A DNA stretch of 64,000 nt from Drosophila persimilis (taxonomy: Eukaryota > Arthropoda > Insecta > Diptera > Drosophilidae). Location of the stretch: NCBI RefSeq assembly GCF_003286085.1, contig NW_020825289.1:10106001-10170000 (forward strand), in the 5' to 3' direction. Below, piece by piece: positions 12,365-26,200 of the stretch (the first letter of the stretch is position 1; each line of letters starts with the position of its first letter). The translations under genes were made by a program, and so were the position numbers. Below the pieces are notes generated by a model. It saw only the letters and a program-made list of their open reading frames with translations, was not told where the DNA came from and did no database searches.

Positions 12365-15300
12365 ACACATTTTTGCCGCTTAAGTGTTTTCCCAGCGTCG
12401 AGTGGAGCCCCATCTTGACACGTTTAATTTGTGTAAGTACACGTACTTTCCATCGCCTACTTTGCAGTCGAGGCCAGGTCGGTCTCGTCTCTCTGGCGGA
12501 ACGTTGAGAGAGTCGAGTAGTCGCGGAGTCGCGCTACCTCGCATCCTCCTTATTGGCTCGAACAGAGGAAATCAATGAAAAATACTGCATAACTTCATTT
12601 GGCCCCAACGGAATGACATTCAAGTGGCAAGTGGCACGTAGTGCGATGCAGAAAGGAGAGGAGGACACACACACAAAGCGATGTCTCCATTTAAAGTCAT
12701 TTTGCGTTTGCCCAACGAGTATTTTGTGCGAGTGCTCCCTGTGCTCCACGCTGCTCCCCCATCCACTTCGGCGAGCCCTTATCCGCTCACTCTCAGTGAC
12801 ACATTTTTACCGTTGCCAGGCGATGCACTGCATTCTTAAGCGCATCCTCTGCCCCGCCCGCCCCTTCGGTTGGGGATAGCTCTCCACGGTCTGCCTCTTG
12901 TTTGCTAATCGCCGAGCACATGCAGCACTGTTTCCTGTCAGTCCGGGATTCCGCTTCATTCTTTTTCGTTTCTGTTTCGTTGCGTTAGATATTCCATGAG
13001 AGTCTCGAATCGCATCCCGGGTGCTCCTTCGCGTTTCGGTTCGTTCCGATTGGATTTGGCAAACGCATGCAAAGTGTGCGGTCTGTAAGTATCCAGCTGG
13101 AGAGTGCACAGATTATGTATTAGGGTTAGGACACCACGCTCTAGTCGCACATCTCCTGCGGATGCAGCAATCAGCAGCCCCAGCATGTCCATGGCAATGG
13201 CTGGGGGGAAGTTGAGCTAAAGATTAGTCAACGGTTTGTTATAGTTTATATATTGCACTTACCAAGCATCAAGCGTTTACTACGAGCCTGGAATATCCAC
13301 AACACTGGAATTTCTGTATTAAATTCTCCCTTAAAATCATTCTCCCCGTAAATAATTTAATTTAATTTAGATTTCCTCGGAAATGCTTAGGCAACTCCCC
13401 AAGCGCTCGCTCATTCATCATGTAAAATTGTTGCGTATACGTCGCGTTGCCCCTTTCTTGAGGCCAGTGTCGAAACATTATGCTCAAGGGTCCATTACGG
13501 GGCCATTAGAAACTTTGAGAGCAGCAGCATCCGCCTCAGCCCCAGTAGCAGCCCCAATACAATCGATTTCCCCGTCCCTGCTCGTGTATGGGTGTTGGCT
13601 TCATATTAATTAAAGTTTGTTAATGCATTTACATGGGCAAAAGTTATAACGAAATTGAAAACTTTTCTCGCAATTGAAAGTTATTTAAACATTCATAAGC
13701 TAGCCATTTGCCATACCCTGGCCGGGGACCAGACACACTCCTCGGTGCGGTGCAAACTCGCATAAAAGTAACTAAACTAAACCAAACTGCAGCTAAATGG
13801 CCCGTTCGTGGAACGTTCGGCACTTAGCCAGTGCCAGTGTCAGTGCCAGTGCCAATTATGACATAGAAAGTGTGCAGAGAAAGGGAAAGTAATTGGGTGA
13901 AACCTTGAATGGCATCCACCCATCCAGCAATCAATAGGGTCCTTTTGGGGTCTCGGCCTGTCAGTTAATGCGCACAATTAAGTACCAAAAAACCCCGCAA
14001 AGGAGTGCGGCGTGAAATGCCACCGAGCACAGAAGTGGCAGAAGCAGCAGTTGGCCAAGTTAACACCCCCGCCCCCCCGCACTACGCATTGTTGCAGTGG
14101 ATGCGGCGGTGCTTTAATTACATGAGCCGCTCCTCAGCTCAGGCACAGTCCGGTCACGGGTCCTGCTCCTTTGTGTATTCTGCAGGGGCATGGGCACGGA
14201 CACGGACCCAAGCAACGTGCCAACAATTAAACTAAGTGGGGGCCATTTTCCTTTCACGTTTCTGTTGCCATTTCTTTTGCCGCGAAGTTCTCAGACCTGC
14301 CCGTAAGTCCCGCCAAACATAAATTTCCTCTGACAAATGCCCTCGGCTCAGCATAGTTTTTATTTTAGTGAGATTTTTCATAATTGCCCCCAGGTAGAAT
14401 TTCCACCAAGCGCCGGTGCAGGGCATCTTCATTTGATTTCTGTACTTCCAAAGGAAGAGAGACCTTTGAAATCTTTGTTCTTCTCAATCCTTTCCTTGGC
14501 ATTTGTTAAGAGTGCCCCTGCCTGACCTTTCCCTGACCTGTCACTGTACTACACAATTTCATTGATTCATTGGCATAGAGTACTCTTGGCTTGCTTTCGT
14601 TCGTGTGATTAATGGCTTTTGTTTACTGGGCTAAATATATTTCGTTATTTATGGGCACAGCCAGAGGATTTTCTTTGGCTGATGAATGCAAATTTGAGGA
14701 GAGTTCAGTTCTAGCTAATGGAACATATGTTGCTTCAAAGAGGAGTCCACTTGAAGCTCCAATTATTATTGATGGAATTAGTATATTTAACTTACTTTGA
14801 TCTGTGTCTCAAGTCTGAAACTTTTGGCACTCACTTCATCCAATTAGCCATGCTTCATCAGAATTTCCTCTTCACTTATTTATAAGCCACCTTCAAAAGA
14901 AAGAAAGCCGCAATCAGAGCACGAATGGAAGGTCTGACAGTCGGACAGACAGATAGACACTCGGTGGCGTATGTCTAATTTGAGAGAATAACATTGTGTA
15001 ATTTTTGAATCCTCTTGGAAAATGACCAATTTGTGGCTGTATGTGTTTGTGGTGTGAAAATGCCAGGACAGCATTTGGCACTGCAGAACAGAGCAGAACA
15101 TATACAGATTTAAAGACAAAACAGCAACTAACATGTGCTGTGACTTCCGTACAAGAGCAAAACAATGGGAAATCGAAAAATAAATTGAAACGAAATGATT
15201 TCTCTGTGGCCTGGACTCTGCCTGGCTCCCGGGTCCCGGCTCCCTTGAGGACTCGCCTCTCGCCTCCGTTGCGGCGTCTCTGTTTGGCATTTTGATCTTT

Positions 15301-16407
15301 AAAAATTGCTTTGAACTTTTGGCATAAAAAATCGTAGCTTGCTATCTGTTCGGAGGGCAATAAGCCCCAAGATAAACCTATACGCCCAGGGCGTGTGGGG
15401 AAAGTCTCTCGGCGGGATAGAAAATGGGTTGGGTTGGGTTGGATTGCGTTTTTCCGAGCTGTGTTTTTGTTGGGTGGGACTGTTGTCCCAGCCGAAAAGT
15501 TGCCCGTATACGGAGAGTGTAAACTGTCAAGGCACCAGCTGTTTCGGTTGTGTGTGTGTGTGTGTTGGCCATAAATTCAATTTTGAAAGTGGGACAATGA
15601 AAGGATGGGGAAAAAGCTCAAGTTGCGTGTGGGGCTGTGTGGAGACTGCAGGTCCCGTATTGTCACTTGAAACTGCAGCTGCAACTGCCACTGCTTGTCG
15701 CCTGCGAAACTAATAATCAACGAAATTTCATTACCTTTCCGCACGACCCTTTCCGCAGCCCATCGACAACGGTGGGGCATATGAGCGAATTTCTGTGTAG
15801 CTATTTATTGATTTTATTGTGATTTTACGGTGTGGGCCCATCTAAATTTAGCCTAAATTTAGAGCTGCTGGATTCCAGGTCATTTGGTCGTGGTTTAGTC
15901 GGCCGCCTCTGGCCAAACGGAATTATTGAACAATATTAAAATATATATTCCGTATCTTGACACTTTGGCAGCCTCCAGCTGGGCGCCGTTTAAACGCTTG
16001 GGGATCAAATTGTTTAATTTAATTAAACACTTTCTGTGGCATTCTGTGTAATCAAATTATGCTGGCTGCAGTGGCCAGTGGCAAGTGGCAAGTGGCAAGA
16101 ACTAAATGGCACAAAGATAGCAAAAATTCTGCCAGGCACGTTTTATTTGAACTTGAGAAATATCTGAGGCTGCTGGGGGCTGGGCAAGCCTTCTGTGCTC
16201 TCAACGGGTGTCCCAGACCGCAGCAGCGCTCTCCTATCTTTCATTTTATTATTGCAAAATATCTTGGCCCATAATTTCATTTGGCAGGCAAATGCTCTGT
16301 CTCTCCCGGGGGAGGCAGCCGGGGCACACTTGAGTCGATGCGGAGTGGTAAAACCCGTGGTCCCCTAGTCCCTTAGTTTTCCCCAGCCATCAATTTCTCT
16401 TTTCCAG

Positions 16408-17165
16408 CAGGACAACGACTACGACCAGCAACAGCAGCAGCGCAACGAGAAAACAAACAATAAATATCAACAGGAGTCCAATAAAACAGCTTTATATTCA
16501 ATTAAACAGAAACTGACCAACTAAATTTAATAACCAGCTAAATGTGAAACATATAAGCAAAGAGCTACTCAACTGAGCGGACCAAACCCGAACCCGAACC
16601 CGAACCCGAAATCGAACCCAAACCCGAACCGAAACAGTTACCCATATCTAATTGTAAGAACGTATTGTTAGCCTACTTTGTAAGTGTACATATGACCAGA
16701 ATGGAACGCAACTTGGTAAAAGCTTTAAATTAGTCAACTAGGACCACGGGAAACGGCAAATGCTGAGGACTTTCTGGGACCCTTGCCGTCAATTTTTGTA
16801 AAGTGTAAAGTGTAACTGAACGTGTAACTGTAGACTGTGCCGTAGACATACTTATTCGAACTATACCTAAACCCCTACCTACCCTCCCTATAAATAATCG
16901 CCAGCAAGCAGCATTTAGATAACTTTGCAGAGGCAAACACTTAAAGAAAACTTCAGGTAAACCAAGACAAACCGTAACAAAACTCAACAAAACTCAAACC
17001 GCAACACGAGCAATCATTTCTGGGAGCTTTGTACACAGATGTCTATTCCAATGCATTTATGTGGTCGTGCCCCCATGCCTGTGTGTCCTTGTGTGCGTGT
17101 GCGTGTGCCCGTTCCTAGCCTAGTACTGCTACCTCCCCTTGCTCTCGCCTGCTGGACTCTGCACG
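16408..17165 (+). other. SLO2: Candidate 5' untranslated exon(s) of the long SLO2 transcript
   Basis: A pyrimidine-rich acceptor (TTTCTCTTTTCCAG) ends at 16407 and is followed by A-rich sequence with CAACAG runs and no open frame, the look of a fly 5' UTR. Donor-like GTAAGA occurs at 16654; otherwise the exon may run into the first coding exon at 17166. No transcript evidence is available. Confidence 0.35.
16584..16632. repeat. AACCCG hexamer tandem repeat
   Basis: About seven near-perfect copies of AACCCG with two variants (ATCG, AACCCA). It lies in the probable SLO2 5' UTR and resembles telomere-type hexamers only by chance, since fly telomeres are not built that way. Confidence 0.85.
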
Positions 17166-17276
17166 ATGAGCAGCAGCAGCGATACCAACAATAAGAGCAG
17201 CACCACCACCAGCACCAGCCGTAGCCACCGCTTAAGCGGCATCCGTAACAGCAAGTTAGCTAATTGGTTTCCACAA
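17166..17276 (+). CDS. SLO2: SLO2 coding exon 1, long N-terminus
   Basis: ATG opens a 37-codon Ser/Thr-rich frame (starts [12 protein letters not shown], ends KLANWFPQ) that finishes exactly at a consensus donor CAA|GTAAGT in phase 0. The next exon at 23484 begins in phase 0 after a good acceptor, which supports the join. I have no independent memory of this N-terminus, so it needs RNA support. Confidence 0.65.
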
Positions 17277-20200
17277 GTAAGTTTTATTTGATTTATTCTT
17301 TTTCCTGCTTCCTGCATCCCCCAACCCCCATCGCCCCAACGCCAATCCTCCATTTACAGTTATCACTATTATTTTCCACACAAGTTTCACACAGCGAAAG
17401 GGGGGGGGCGAGGGCCTCGGCCTGAAGAGCTGAACAGCTGAAGAGTCGGTCCCAAATCCCTCTCAATGGCAAATCGAATTAAAATGCCAATCCTTGGCAA
17501 CACGTACACCGTCACGAACAAACAGAACCCAGACACAGGCACATATTGTTGCTAGGAATCCATTGTTGTCGCAGTAGGCTGATACCCCGTAATCATAAGG
17601 GAACGTAGGTCGGCTCAAAAGAGGGTCAAATAATCAGACTGTCACTACGACGGCCACTGCCCTACACTGGGTATCATTTAGGGCGACCCAATGCTACTGC
17701 ACCTGCCATGATATTGCAGCATAAACCGTACCCAATCCAATCATCCTCATCATCATGCTACACACACACACACACACACACAGCTCTTGCCCCGTCCCTG
17801 GTCCTGCGGCTTTGAATTTAGAGACATTGTTGATTCTCCCATTATATATTTATATAAAGAGATTTGTATTTGCTGAAGCTGTGCATGTGTTTTGCTTTTG
17901 GTTTCTGCTCTATGCTTACCACAACATGAGAACCCTCACAGAACCCATGCTCATAATAGAATATAACAGAGAAGAAGGGCTTTATTGGTGCGAACTTTGA
18001 CGACATATGGAGCATGTTCTGCTGTGGAGTAAACAGCTCAACGCTTCAGCGTCATGTAGTCGCCCTGCAGCCAGCAGATTGCGTACAGCAGCGTCTTGGC
18101 CAAGAGGGTCAGAGTCAGCTTTCGGTCGAAGGCAAAGATATTGAGAAATTCAACCCGCCTGGGATGCAGCGCCAACTCCAGCGTGACATACGTCCTGGGG
18201 TAGCTTCTCACCATGCGATCCATTCGATTTGTCTCCAGCAGAATCCGCAACGAGTCCTCTCTAAGCTGGTTAAGGTTCTCGGCAATATCTGTGCTAAAGT
18301 AGAGATTGACGGCGTCCAGTAGATAGATGTAGCTGAGTATGACAAAGAAACGCAGGGATAGGCTCAAGTCCAGGGACTTGGGGGTGGCAGGGGTGGAAGG
18401 TGATCTGGAACCAGCTGTTGCAGGCCAACACACAGACAACGCAGAACGCGTACTCACGATTCACCTGCTGGGTGATCCTCAGCATCTTCGAAAAGAGAAG
18501 CAGCCACCTCCTCATCTGTTCCGCTCTGTTCCTTTGCCTTGTATTGGGGTTTCAGCGGGGTGCCACTCGGCTGTCCCTTGAAGTACTGCCCCTCCAGATG
18601 AAGCAGGTCCTTGAAGAACTTCCTGACGCCGTGTCTCCCCTGCCAGCATGTGATGGCGATGCAGGCGGTATGCTATGGTCAGGGTGGAGACACAAACCCG
18701 GGGATTGTCGTGCAAAGACTGTGGTGGATTAGACAGTAGGCCCGGAGCATCCTCGAGTCCACCAAGCTTTGCTTAGCCAACTGTAATAGCACACCTTGCT
18801 GAGGTGCTCCAGGAGCTCCATCGCGAGCATTTTTATACGCCCTCGAGCAGGAGCAATTAGCTTTTAATTAATGGCCAAACTATTAATAATCGAGGCGGAG
18901 TCATCAATTTGCGCTGAAAAATTGTTGCACACTTTGCGGATCATCATCCAGTACCTATGTACGTACCTCCTCTCTCAAGTAACCCAATATTATGTACTTT
19001 ATGTACATCAAAGCCAGGGAAATCCTATTGAATTTCGAGCCTGAGGTCGATACAAAAATGTTTTGGCAGGGCTGAATATATCGGCCAAAGAATACCCTTT
19101 AATCGAATGGAAAATGATTTGAGGTGAAAAATGCAAGTAAAGTGAATATTCAGAAAACTCAATTTGCACTGCTACTAATAGCTCTCTATTCTGGTCGTAA
19201 TATCAATCCAATAGTTCAGATTATTTGCTGGTTAGATAGATCCTTTCAATCTAGTTTTCCTGGAGCTGCGTACAAACATCTGCTCGAAACCAATGTATCC
19301 CTGCACTCCACGGATACCATGTACAATACAAAGATGTCAAAAGGTAGCGAATGGAATGAATTTCAATACTGATAAATCAAATAACGTCACTGGCAAAGCC
19401 CTTTGTGTGGCAAACTATAATAAAAGTATGGATACAAAGGTCCTCAGGGTCCACTCTGGAGCCCCCCTGCTCCCGCTGTCCGTGGTCGGTTCGTGAGGCA
19501 ATCAATACTGCTTTTTAATGAAGAAATAAAAGTGGAATGTCCACTTGTGTTGTTCGGGCAGTGTCGTAAAAATTGTCTACATTTTTATTGCGTATCTGGC
19601 GGCGGGGAATATTGAGGCCCCTCAGCACTCCAGCCAGGGTCGGGCAAAGGACCGTGAAAAGATTGTATCCTGTCTGCCGTCCGTCTGTCCGTCCCACTCA
19701 CATGGCTAATGGTCTCAGGACAAGGAGAGCCTGAGCAGCACGCACCAGCGCCTAAACGCGTGCTGAGCTGGAAAATATTCCCTTTTGTGGTTCGAATGCG
19801 GCCATACCGTAGCACCAACACCACCACCACCACCACCACCAACTCCAATGCTCGCCAGCGACAAGTGTTTATTTTGGCATTTGGCCCCCAACTTTTTTGT
19901 TCGACCATCTGCCTAGTCAGCATTTGGCAGCGCACTCAACCCGATAGAGGAACCTCAACAGAAACCCCGAACCCGTGACTGAAGAGGCCATTGTTGGCCC
20001 TAATGATTATTGCTTTCCTTTCGTTATTTTGCTTCCTGCATCGGCATTGTTCGCTTTCGGGAAATTCCCCACATTGTTTGGCTGCTCTCCGACGTTTTTT
20101 TACGACGTTTTTCAATGGGCGTACAAAAATAATTTGCGGCAAATCTGAGGCTGGTAGGATAAGGATTTTATGCTTCTTAAATGATTTGCTAATTTTGGTA

Positions 20201-23200
20201 AGCAACTCACGGACTTATGGGCTCTTCCTGAAATGGCCCCGAAAATAGTCTTAATTATGAGCAAACTACACGCTCAAAATGTCAAATGATCCCAAGAGAA
20301 CTTATCCGATTGCGACAGGTGGAAGAGCTGATATAATATTATTGGAAGACCTAACAGTGGCATACATGTATGGAAATTTACATTGAATTCTGATTCCTTT
20401 CGGAAATGCTTTCCCTAGTTATGGCACTGTGTATGGTTTTCTCGTTCTTCTAGGTCTTCTAGTTCTTGGTCCGGTATAATTCGGATCAGGTGTCATTGGC
20501 GGTAACTGTTCTGTTTCTCGTATCGTAAACACCGTTGGTTCCGTTTGTTTCGTGGATTCTGTTGATTCTGTTACCATATCAATGCAGTTGGTCTGGCATT
20601 CTTGCCTCGTCTGGTAGCCCTGAACACACGTGAGGCCTTGTCTGCACTTCCACTTTCTGACGGTCCACACCCAAATCGGTGGGTGGCACACGGCCCGCCT
20701 GTACTGACTTATCACCGTCGGAAGGTAGCAAAGTTCTTCAACGCTCAGCTTTCTCTGCGACGATCTTTTCGATTGCACAATCATTATCGCAGCCAGTAAG
20801 AGGGACAGCCGCAGCATGTTTCCCATTGCGTCAGCGACTGACGGACGGAGACCCAGCAATTACTCAGTTCTTATTCATTCCCATGGTTGCACAGTGCAAC
20901 GAATTCGTTTTTTCCGCTCAACAATCCCTCGCCATAGATAATCTGAGAATTCCTTCACGCGGAATATGGCCGAGCGGACCTGCATGAGGGTTCTCTTTAT
21001 GTGCTCTAAATTTGAATATAATGGCACTCCAGCTGGGATTTGGGCCAAGACTGGACCATCATTACCACTAATGGCAGGTGAATTGTAACCAAAATGGTAT
21101 CGTATCTTGCCAGGCACTTTCCTGAATACTCACTCCTCTCTCTGGTTGCTTCGCTATTTGTTTTTCTTTCTTTGTCACTGTCTGCAATTTGTTTGAGTTA
21201 TATCATTCTGGGCCGTAACAAATTAGTAGATTAGCCATGCAATTGGATTTAAAAGCGTCCCAAGAGGGACCTCCGACCTCCATCTGGGCTGGTTTTCCAG
21301 CGAAAAACACATAAAATGATGAAAGTGGTGCAACTGGGATTTTAAATAAGTTCGAAAATATTATACAATTTCTAAGCATTAAATTAGGTGTTTTCTGTGA
21401 TTGGACATGCAATATTTTGACACTATTGGATGGTATTTTAGTAGGGATATCAGGAATCACTCGTGGCGAATGTTCGTAACGAATATGGAATTGTAATCTT
21501 CCATGCATCCCATAACAATTGGAAACACCGAAACTGTCTAAAAAACTGGACCAATGATGATGCATGGTTTTTTATCTCTTTATACCCGATACTCAAAATG
21601 GATGTGTGTAAAAGAAGGAAGCGTTTCGGACCCCATAAAGAATATATATTCTTGATCAGCATCAATAGCCGAGTCGAATGAGCCTTGTCTGTCTGTTCTA
21701 GGATCAGATCGGATTATTATCATAGCAAGAAGGAATAAATCAATTTGCAGTGGCTACGCCACCCTCTCTCTCTTACACACTCTTCTCAGGACAAGAGGAG
21801 CCCTACCGACTGACTATCGGGTATACGACAACGTTCCCCTCGTTTAATTTCTGCCCACCGTAATTGTCTTACCCCGACACTCGTACACTCTCCTCAATCC
21901 CTCCTCTGTGATGGCATTTATAATTAAGTTTCGGGTGCGCAATCATTTAGAGTGTTTTAGAGTGTTTGGCGGAATGTTGGAGCAGACGACGGGACAACGC
22001 CTCCAGACCAAAACAAATTTATGTAAATTTTTGATTCATTTAATTTTGGCTCAGACTGGCTCCACTCGTACAGCTCATTAGGCGAGGGTATTCGCCTGCT
22101 AATTGTACGGAAATCTTGGGCTGATGACATCCTCCACCACCATCCCCCCAGCCATATATCCGTGTTTGTAAATCAGTTGATTGCAGCCCCTCAATCAATC
22201 AATCAATCACTTTGCGCTCTGCTCAGTCTGGTTACATTTGAATACTGAAGTAATGAGAGCTGGCAGCCCTGCATTGCTCGGGAATCGGGCTTACCCATGG
22301 CGCTTCCGCTGGTGCCAGACATTGTAGGAGTGGAAAACCCGCTCAGAATGTGGTCCCATATTTCAATTTCCGGCATGGAAAGAGAATTTCTACTTTTCAG
22401 CTTTGAGCTGTCTGTTTGCTTGGACAGTTGCCGACCACTCCTTCCACCCCCGCCTTCCGCATTCCTCCTACGAGCCGTATTGTACGCTTTCTGACTTTTT
22501 TGAGCAAAATGCCATTTCTCTTCAAATTTGATTGATGCTGCGGAAGTTGGTTGCGCCCTCGAGCGTGTGTCGATTTGCTCGATTTTTGTTTTGCTATTTT
22601 CCAGATTTCGATTTCTGCTTTGCGGAGATTAAGTTTGTGGCCTTGCAACTGTGATAGCTTCCCCAAGCCATGTATAAGCCATGTGAGCGAACATTTCAAA
22701 AGATTACAAAATACAACAAATATTACGACGAATAAATTGTGGGAAATAGTGGAAAAGAGCATAGGGGAACAAACATATTCTTCTTTCTTTCAAATCAAAA
22801 CAGTTTTCGAACCCTACATGTGTTTAAATAAATATATATAGAGATTCCATCCCAGAACCGATCATCAGAATAGATGCCTTGCACAATGTGCATTCCATTA
22901 GGTTTTTTTTTACAAAAAAAGTGTCGGGTTTGTCGGTAGGGATTGTTCATTCATGCATGCTCCGGATTTCTCTTTGCGAATCCGATATTTATGCTTTTGC
23001 CTTGTGTTTACCGAACTTTTTTATTATTTATGTCTATAAAGCTCCCAAAAATAGATACACGCACACAAACACACACACACACACACACACACACGAGCAT
23101 CGCTGCACACATTAATCGGAAAACTCAACGTGCTTCTAACATTTTCCATAAAACAACTCAATTGAAAAACTTCGACGAAAAATGAACATGAAATGCTCTG

Positions 23201-26200
23201 CCAAATTAATAAAAATACAATGCATAATTGGACAAATAACTACGAAAATTTACGCACTAAAACAACAACAACAACGTACAATAATTCAATGAACAAAATC
23301 GGAAATAAAATCGAATCAAAAATTGACATCGAAATTACGCCGCTATCAATATCAACCCCATCAACGCTACTTCCGTCACCGCCACCGCCTCCACACCAAA
23401 AACCACCACCACCCACCGCCCACCGCCCACTGCCAACCGCCCGCAGAATGTCAATGTTCTTCTTTCGATTGCATAACCTGCAGCGCGCCGAGGAGAACAA
23501 GCGCAAGAAGCGCGTCGAGCAGCAGCGCCAGCAGCAGCGCCAGCGGCGGGGGGCCAAGGTCTTCAAATGTGTCAACGACTCCACCGGCCACCTGACCCTG
23601 GCCCCCTCGCGACTGTTCGAGCGCACGCCGATGAGTCCGTCGGACAGCCTGGACGAGATTGCGCTGCAGATACCCAGGTGAGTCGAGTGCCGTGCCCCAA
23701 GGCCGCCAAACACCTCGAACATTTCTCGAACCCACGTGCGAGAGGTAATAGACGTGTCTGCGGTTCTTTCGGTTGCCAGCCAGTAATGAGTTTCGCACCT
23801 TCTTTTCCAACTGTCTCAAAGAATGGGAATCCAAGGTAACAAAAGCCGCATGAAGATTGAAAGCGGGCTTCATCTGTTTTCGGGACTTCTTGGAATTCGT
23901 CTGTTGCTGACTGAGTGACAACACACTCCTCAGACGTGTGGTATCTGGGAGGCCTGTGAGGCAAGCCGCAACATTTAGCACAGCGTGGCTTGAAGAAATT
24001 CAAGGGGAATCCACATACATAAGTGGAAATAATTTAATGTAACCGCAAATTCATTTTCGAGTGTGCCAAAAGCGCAAAAGTAAAAAGAAAATGCTGAGGG
24101 TATGACTCTGCGTGTATTGTAAACACTGGTGGCATTGTACATATATCTCGAGTTTAGCTTTTGTTAATCATGTTTCGCCAAGTCAACCATTGTGACATGT
24201 GGAGCCTTTGTGGAGCTGCTTGTGGCATGGAAACCATTCTCAGAATGAGAGTACAATGAACAGAATGCCAGTTGTGCCTGGAGGAGATCAGAATGTACTT
24301 TTATTTTCCATTTGGGGCCAGTGGCAGATTGTTTATTGTATCCTTTGCTGGGACAGACCTAATCCCAAATACTTATTTAAATTGGCTTGCGAAATCCTTC
24401 AATTAATTAACTGCGGCTGCGAGTGCTAAGCCGAGGACTCTGAACTTGGCTTTTGTGGGGGGACTGTTAATTTGTCTGACTGTTTGTGAAAAAGTTATCC
24501 CAAAGCAGGCAGCGAGATTTACATTTTCCGCTTGAAGTACTCGGTTATTTGGAAAACATTCAGCATTAACTTTCGACAGCTACACACCTCACAAAATTAG
24601 AAATAGGCAAACATTTACACAAATCCAGAAGTTTCCAATTTGTCCAATTAGCCCCAAAATGAACATGCTGTGTGAGCGTGTGTCCGCGATCCTGGCGGGC
24701 ACCCTTGTGGGCATGTGGTACGCCAAGACCTTTCCCGCCGAAAAGGATGCCAAGGATAGCAAGGACAAGAAGGACAAGAAGGGAAAGAAGTAATCGAAAC
24801 CACTTCCCTTCCATCCTGGACTTCTCCAGAACCATTACCTTATTGACTGTGAGTTTTTAGCCCGTTTAAGGCCAGGCCATATATCAGAAGTGTTACAATT
24901 TCCCAATTATGATCTACTACAGCGCCTTAAATTAGCCACAGACTTGAGCAAACAAATGGAACCTAGTCGTCGGGACAAAGATCTCAAACCAGCTTCAATT
25001 CATTCAGTTCTCGTCCGACTTTCGAAGCGTTCCATTTTTTGTTAACACCGAAATTTCTCCGTTTATTTTTTTAAAATTTGATTTGATAAATTAGAGCAAG
25101 TTAAGATCGAGTTGGAAGACCTTTGAAACATGCCCTGTTGCAAGCGTAACGAAATCCGCCGTAACCCGTGCCGCAGCCCATCCATTCTGGCCCGCCTCAA
25201 CTGCGTTGAATGCAATCGACTGCTAATCTTCATGGTCGGAGTAGGACTTGGGGCGCTCTACATACGCAAGTTCAATGAAGCACCGCAAACTGACAAGAAG
25301 AAAAAGTAGTCCCGGTCTAAAGACGGAGCAAAGCAGTGCTTGGGATCAGTCCACAATGGATGCATCGAGATGGATGGTTCTGGACAGTTCTGAACAGCTC
25401 TACACCGTATCGATGCCACTTGGAAGGAGTGATAAGGATGGTTCTGGAAGTCAAGAAGATCCGAGTCTCCGATCAAGCCATACGCAAGGATCCGAGAAGT
25501 CCAACAGCAGAGCAATTCGCTAAATTGGCAATTGGTAATCGATCAAGTGACAATAAGCAGAAAGTCTGAGGATCGTCATCCAGTTATAAGCTTGTGCCAA
25601 TGATTCGATTATACCATTCTTTCTAAATTAAGCTGTCTTAAAAAATAAAAATCCCGTACCAAATTTAAATTTGAAATATGTATATAAAACACTATGTAAT
25701 AAAGAATCAATTGATCTATAAATTTCCTATCTTAAATAGGAAAACATATATGAAATTAATATTAAGGAAAAAGTGTCTGTGAATGGTTTCAGCTAGATAG
25801 TTTTAAAACGAAAGAATGTACTCATGTAGTTTCCAGAGACAGACAGTGGCTATATCCCTATAATACGGAGACATCGCCATCTAAACTTATCTGTTGCTTA
25901 TGATCGGGAATATCCTAGGGATCAAGCCCCCTGCACACTCGCTTCGCTATAATAGAAAGATTCCTTCGGGGTTGGAAGCACTTCCTCCGATAAAACACTA
26001 TGCAAAGACGGTGTAATAATCTGCTGTTGGAGTATTTATTTCTGGAATGTTAATGGTTGTCTGAATATCTTTTATCCGCTTAATATGGAATTCCAAACTG
26101 TGCAAACAGCTATAGATTTGTATGCACGAACCCCAGCCCGTGCTGCGTGAAGTTCGAGTCATAAGAATTGGTTTATTGGGATTTAAGTTTGAACTGAAAA

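Larger units (their letters stand above)
5850..16400. other. Long non-coding interval
   Basis: About 10.5 kb with no gene I can support. Open frames up to 199 codons occur (for example 10198-10797, plus) but are low-complexity or His/Pro-rich, overlap frames on the other strand, and have no domain. It holds a poly(T) run near 6.14 kb, a minisatellite at 6.37 kb, a G+C palindromic repeat at 12.3 kb and scattered short repeats. It may hold enhancers of the flanking neural genes, which cannot be read from sequence alone. Confidence 0.5.

Noticed and set aside
16584..16632. Telomere-like array
   Set aside because: Drosophila telomeres are retrotransposon-based, and this is a short interstitial hexamer repeat.
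18430..18700. Intact two- or three-exon gene made from the open pieces at 18.4-18.8 kb
   Set aside because: Candidate introns (for example GTTTGT..GCAG and GTGAGTACG..CAACAG) can be drawn, but they do not give one continuous receptor, and an upstream frame still ends in TAA.
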